This document shows positions 4,679 to 7,171 of a stretch of 7,171 nt of DNA, one piece after another. The DNA lies in the NCBI GenBank assembly GCA_031272655.1, contig JAISTJ010000018.1:1-7171 (forward strand), read 5' to 3'. Numbering within the stretch: the first letter of the stretch is position 1; every line of letters starts with the position of its first letter. This DNA is from Tannerella sp. (GTDB lineage: Bacteria > Bacteroidota > Bacteroidia > Bacteroidales > Tannerellaceae). The position numbers were made by a program, and so were the translations under genes. A model generated the notes under the pieces. That model did not search any database. It had not been told where the DNA came from and worked only from the letters and a program-made list of their open reading frames with translations.

Positions 4679-7171
4679 TCACAAAGCGAACCAGTAATTC
4701 ACTTTGAGCATGAACGTGTTAGCTGACGGCAGGGAGAAGATGCGGTCGAGATTGTCGCCCCAGTTAGACATGGAACTGCTGCTGCGGTCGGACATGCGGT
4801 GTTGCCATACAAAATAAAGCGTTGAACCGGGGAGATATTCCCAACGGGCTACGACGTTACTGCGAAACTCGTTAAAAGTGAAGTCGGGATTAGAGAAAGT
4901 TAACCCATAGTATGCAGATTCATAGCCGAAGGTTGTTTTGTATTTACCATCCTGATATACAAGGTCTTCATCGTCCAGAATGAAATATCTGTCGGATTGC
5001 TGTTTGGCTGAAGGGTCAAGGGCAATCTTGAAGTCGCTGTATCGAGCCGAGGAGGTGAATGGCGAGCCATAAAACTGAAATGAAACGTCAGGTGTAATAT
5101 TGACTTGCAGATTCATTGTCAGGACGTAAGTTTTTTGTTCCATCATGCCGGTAATCCAATATGGTCGGAGGGAGGAATATGTTTCGCCATTAATCGTTGA
5201 TACATATTGAGTTGCGTCACGGTTGTCGGTGTAAGTAAACTCGGTATTGAGGCGTACATGGTTACCGAGGCGCAGTGTAACGGATGGTTTGATGGTATTT
5301 GTAAGATTGATTCGGTTGGAGTTGTAGTCGTTGATGTAGCTGAGCGAAAAGAGTAGCGGCAGGGCTTTATCTGTGTTAAAAGTCAGCGAAGTATAGTAAT
5401 ACGGGTCATATCGCAGGTCTGGTCCGCCGCGTAACTGCCTTGTCTCTAACTGGTTCCATCCGTATTGTTCACTTGCAGTCAGCTCAAAACGGTTGAGAAA
5501 CATCATTTTCCAAGTCAGTGAGGCATTATTATGTATAGGGGTGTGGCTGTAATCCCATTCATTTGTCTGTGAAAATGTTATGGTGTTAGAGCGGAAGAAT
5601 TTCCAGATATCAGTGCGTCTGAACTGTATTTCTGTTGTGTTACGCAGTATGTCTGCTTGCTTGAGGTAGCCGACGTCATTCAGGTCGAACCCCGGGGACG
5701 CCCAACCGAAAGTTTCGGAAAAAGTCCATTTATCATTGCCTTTTCGCCCTATTTTGATATAACCTCCTGTGCCATTGAGAGTTGTAAGGTCGTAGTTAAC
5801 GCCGAGATAGTCGCTTGCGGAAGCTCGACCGTAGTAATGAACGGCGCTGTTCTGAAGCAGAGTGATAGCTTCGCGGCTGCCGGTTAAAGAGCTAAACATT
5901 CCTTTCATATCTATATAATACAGCCTGTTATGAAAATATTGCGTAAAATCAAGACCTGCAGTATAGGCGTTCTGGGGCATATAATTTTTTAAAACAGGTT
6001 CTATATCACGGTTTTGTTCATTATAACCGAAAAACCGGTTCACCGAAGTAATCATTCCGCCGAGCAGGGTGTTTCCTTTCCAGTTTTTTTGAAGTCGCAT
6101 GACAGTGTAGTTGGTTCGTGGCTCGGTCTCATCGCGTCTTTCAAGATTGTTGCTCATCACCCGTGCCGAAGAGCCGGCTGTCAGGCTTTGAATAGCCCCG
6201 ACAGTCAGCCCGTGCCGATTAGTGCCTGTCAGTTTGAGAGCGCCAATAATAGGTACGCTCCCTTTACTCTCGATGTAATCACCGGATGGCGTAAACGAGG
6301 GTGCAGCGCCAATGCGTCGTGTATAGAACATCATATTGCTGCCGTCGGCAAAGTCGAGGATATGTTTGCCTTCGAGGAAAAAGGGTCGTTTCTCGTCATA
6401 GAATGTCTCGTAAGCTGTGAGGTTCATCACGGAAGGGTCTAACTCTATCTGTCCGAAATCGGGGTTTACGGTCATGTCGAGCGTATAGTCCGACAGTCCG
6501 AACTTGGCGTCGAAGCCTGCGTTACGTTCCCAGCTATCGCCTTGCTTGTAGGGATGCCCTTCAACGGCCTGCTCTGCCCGAAATTTAGTCATCACATAAG
6601 GCAAAAATTCTATGCCGCGCGATTTTGGCAGGTCGTTCATTCCCTGCATAGAGCCGAAAGAAAAGACATGTCCGTTGTTTTTCAGAGGTATCATACTCCA
6701 GTTTTGCACCTCGTTGTTACGCCGTATGACGCGCCTTATATGCAAGCCCCATAGCCCGTCGTCTGATAGACGATTGTAGCGCAGTTGGCTGAAAGGGATG
6801 CGCAGCTCTGCCGTCCATAAAGAATCTGCGGCGCTGAAATGTGTGCGCCCTTCCCAGACAGCGTTCCAACTGCGGTTGATTTCTAACTTGTCGGTAACAA
6901 TAAGATCGGTCTTGTTACCGCCAACATTTATGTTGAATTCCGGTGCGGCGCGATAGTCATGATAAGTGTCGAAAGCAATGCTGATGAGGTCGCCAACAGA
7001 GTTGTCATCGCGGTTTCCAATGAAACGTATAGTCTTGTCGGGATGCGAGTCGCGACACCAGACGCCTACATAAATATATTTTTCGTCATAAAGCAGTTTA
7101 GCGCGGGTAGGGGAGGAGGAAGTGCGTCTTTCAAACGGTGTAACCTGCACGAAATCCAAAGTAATATTACC
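4679..7171 (-). CDS. DUF5916 outer-membrane beta-barrel protein with N-terminal CBM9-like domain (5'-partial)
   Basis: The frame is open to the window edge (G-N-I-T precede the TTG at 7159-7157, which is not a real start), leaving 830 visible residues. Counting from the first full codon, residues 1 to about 165 form a CBM9-like sugar-binding beta-sandwich: LYDEKYIYVGV (27-37), APEFNINVGG (76-85), a Trp-rich SWNAVWEG (102-109) and AELRIPFSQLRY (121-132). Next comes the DUF5916 hallmark VNPDFGQIELDP followed by NLTAYETFYDEKRPFFLEG (about 235-268). The remainder alternates polar and aromatic residues as in a transmembrane barrel and ends in NYWFAL, an aromatic-rich final strand. Typical members run about 750-900 residues with a signal peptide, so perhaps 40-70 N-terminal residues are missing here. 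The family is widespread in Bacteroidota and its substrate is unknown; polysaccharide handling is only suggested by the CBM9 fold. It converges on the Rid-like gene with a 9-bp gap. Confidence 0.9.
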   Translation of the reverse strand, partial: GNITLDFVQVTPFERRTSSSPTRAKLLYDEKYIYVGVWCRDSHPDKTIRFIGNRDDNSVGDLISIAFDTYHDYRAAPEFNINVGGNKTDLIVTDKLEINRSWNAVWEGRTHFSAADSLWTAELRIPFSQLRYNRLSDDGLWGLHIRRVIRRNNEVQNWSMIPLKNNGHVFSFGSMQGMNDLPKSRGIEFLPYVMTKFRAEQAVEGHPYKQGDSWERNAGFDAKFGLSDYTLDMTVNPDFGQIELDPSVMNLTAYETFYDEKRPFFLEGKHILDFADGSNMMFYTRRIGAAPSFTPSGDYIESKGSVPIIGALKLTGTNRHGLTVGAIQSLTAGSSARVMSNNLERRDETEPRTNYTVMRLQKNWKGNTLLGGMITSVNRFFGYNEQNRDIEPVLKNYMPQNAYTAGLDFTQYFHNRLYYIDMKGMFSSLTGSREAITLLQNSAVHYYGRASASDYLGVNYDLTTLNGTGGYIKIGRKGNDKWTFSETFGWASPGFDLNDVGYLKQADILRNTTEIQFRRTDIWKFFRSNTITFSQTNEWDYSHTPIHNNASLTWKMMFLNRFELTASEQYGWNQLETRQLRGGPDLRYDPYYYTSLTFNTDKALPLLFSLSYINDYNSNRINLTNTIKPSVTLRLGNHVRLNTEFTYTDNRDATQYVSTINGETYSSLRPYWITGMMEQKTYVLTMNLQVNITPDVSFQFYGSPFTSSARYSDFKIALDPSAKQQSDRYFILDDEDLVYQDGKYKTTFGYESAYYGLTFSNPDFTFNEFRSNVVARWEYLPGSTLYFVWQHRMSDRSSSSMSNWGDNLDRIFSLPSANTFMLKVNYWFAL

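Noticed and set aside
6014..6442. A 142-codon open frame on the plus strand inside the DUF5916 gene
   Set aside because: It is antisense to the conserved NPDFGQ and EKRPFF region of the barrel protein and its translation has no domain-like pattern.
7157..7159. TTG as the start codon of the DUF5916 gene
   Set aside because: The reading frame stays open to the window edge (G-N-I-T upstream) and begins inside the CBM9-like domain with no signal peptide, so the true start lies outside.

Overview
The window most likely comes from a member of the Bacteroidota, probably order Bacteroidales. Four things point there: a TTTG-N20-TATATTTG promoter of the Bacteroidetes type, starts with AT-rich leaders and no Shine-Dalgarno sequence, the Bacteroidetes form of FtsL and of a PASTA-tailed FtsI, and a DUF5916 outer-membrane protein. 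The assignment rests on protein patterns and promoter style, not on a marker-gene comparison.

Left part (1-3511): the head of the division and cell wall (dcw) cluster. A promoter at 4-35 precedes rsmH (16S rRNA methyltransferase), an FtsL-like membrane protein and ftsI (class B transpeptidase with a C-terminal PASTA domain). The genes are separated by only 7 and 5 bp, so they are almost certainly one transcript. FtsL and FtsI act together in the divisome; RsmH is a traditional companion in the cluster.

Middle (3521-4669): where murE would normally follow ftsI, there is instead a 382-residue protein made of two Rid/YjgF-like units, only 9 bp after ftsI. Its C-terminal motifs look like the chorismatase family (FkbO/Hyg5/XanB2), enzymes that turn chorismate into hydroxybenzoates or dihydroxy-derivatives. 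The fold is well supported; the activity is an inference.

Right part (4679-7171, minus strand): a large DUF5916 outer-membrane beta-barrel protein with an N-terminal CBM9-like domain, converging on the Rid-like gene with a 9-bp gap. Its 5' end lies beyond the window.

The most interesting points are the break in the dcw order with a chorismatase-like gene appended to ftsI, and an A-AAA-AAG heptamer in ftsI whose -1 frame hits a stop at once, exactly between the transpeptidase and PASTA domains. No RNA gene, mobile element, CRISPR array or clear terminator was seen, and no gene-free stretch exceeds 60 bp.
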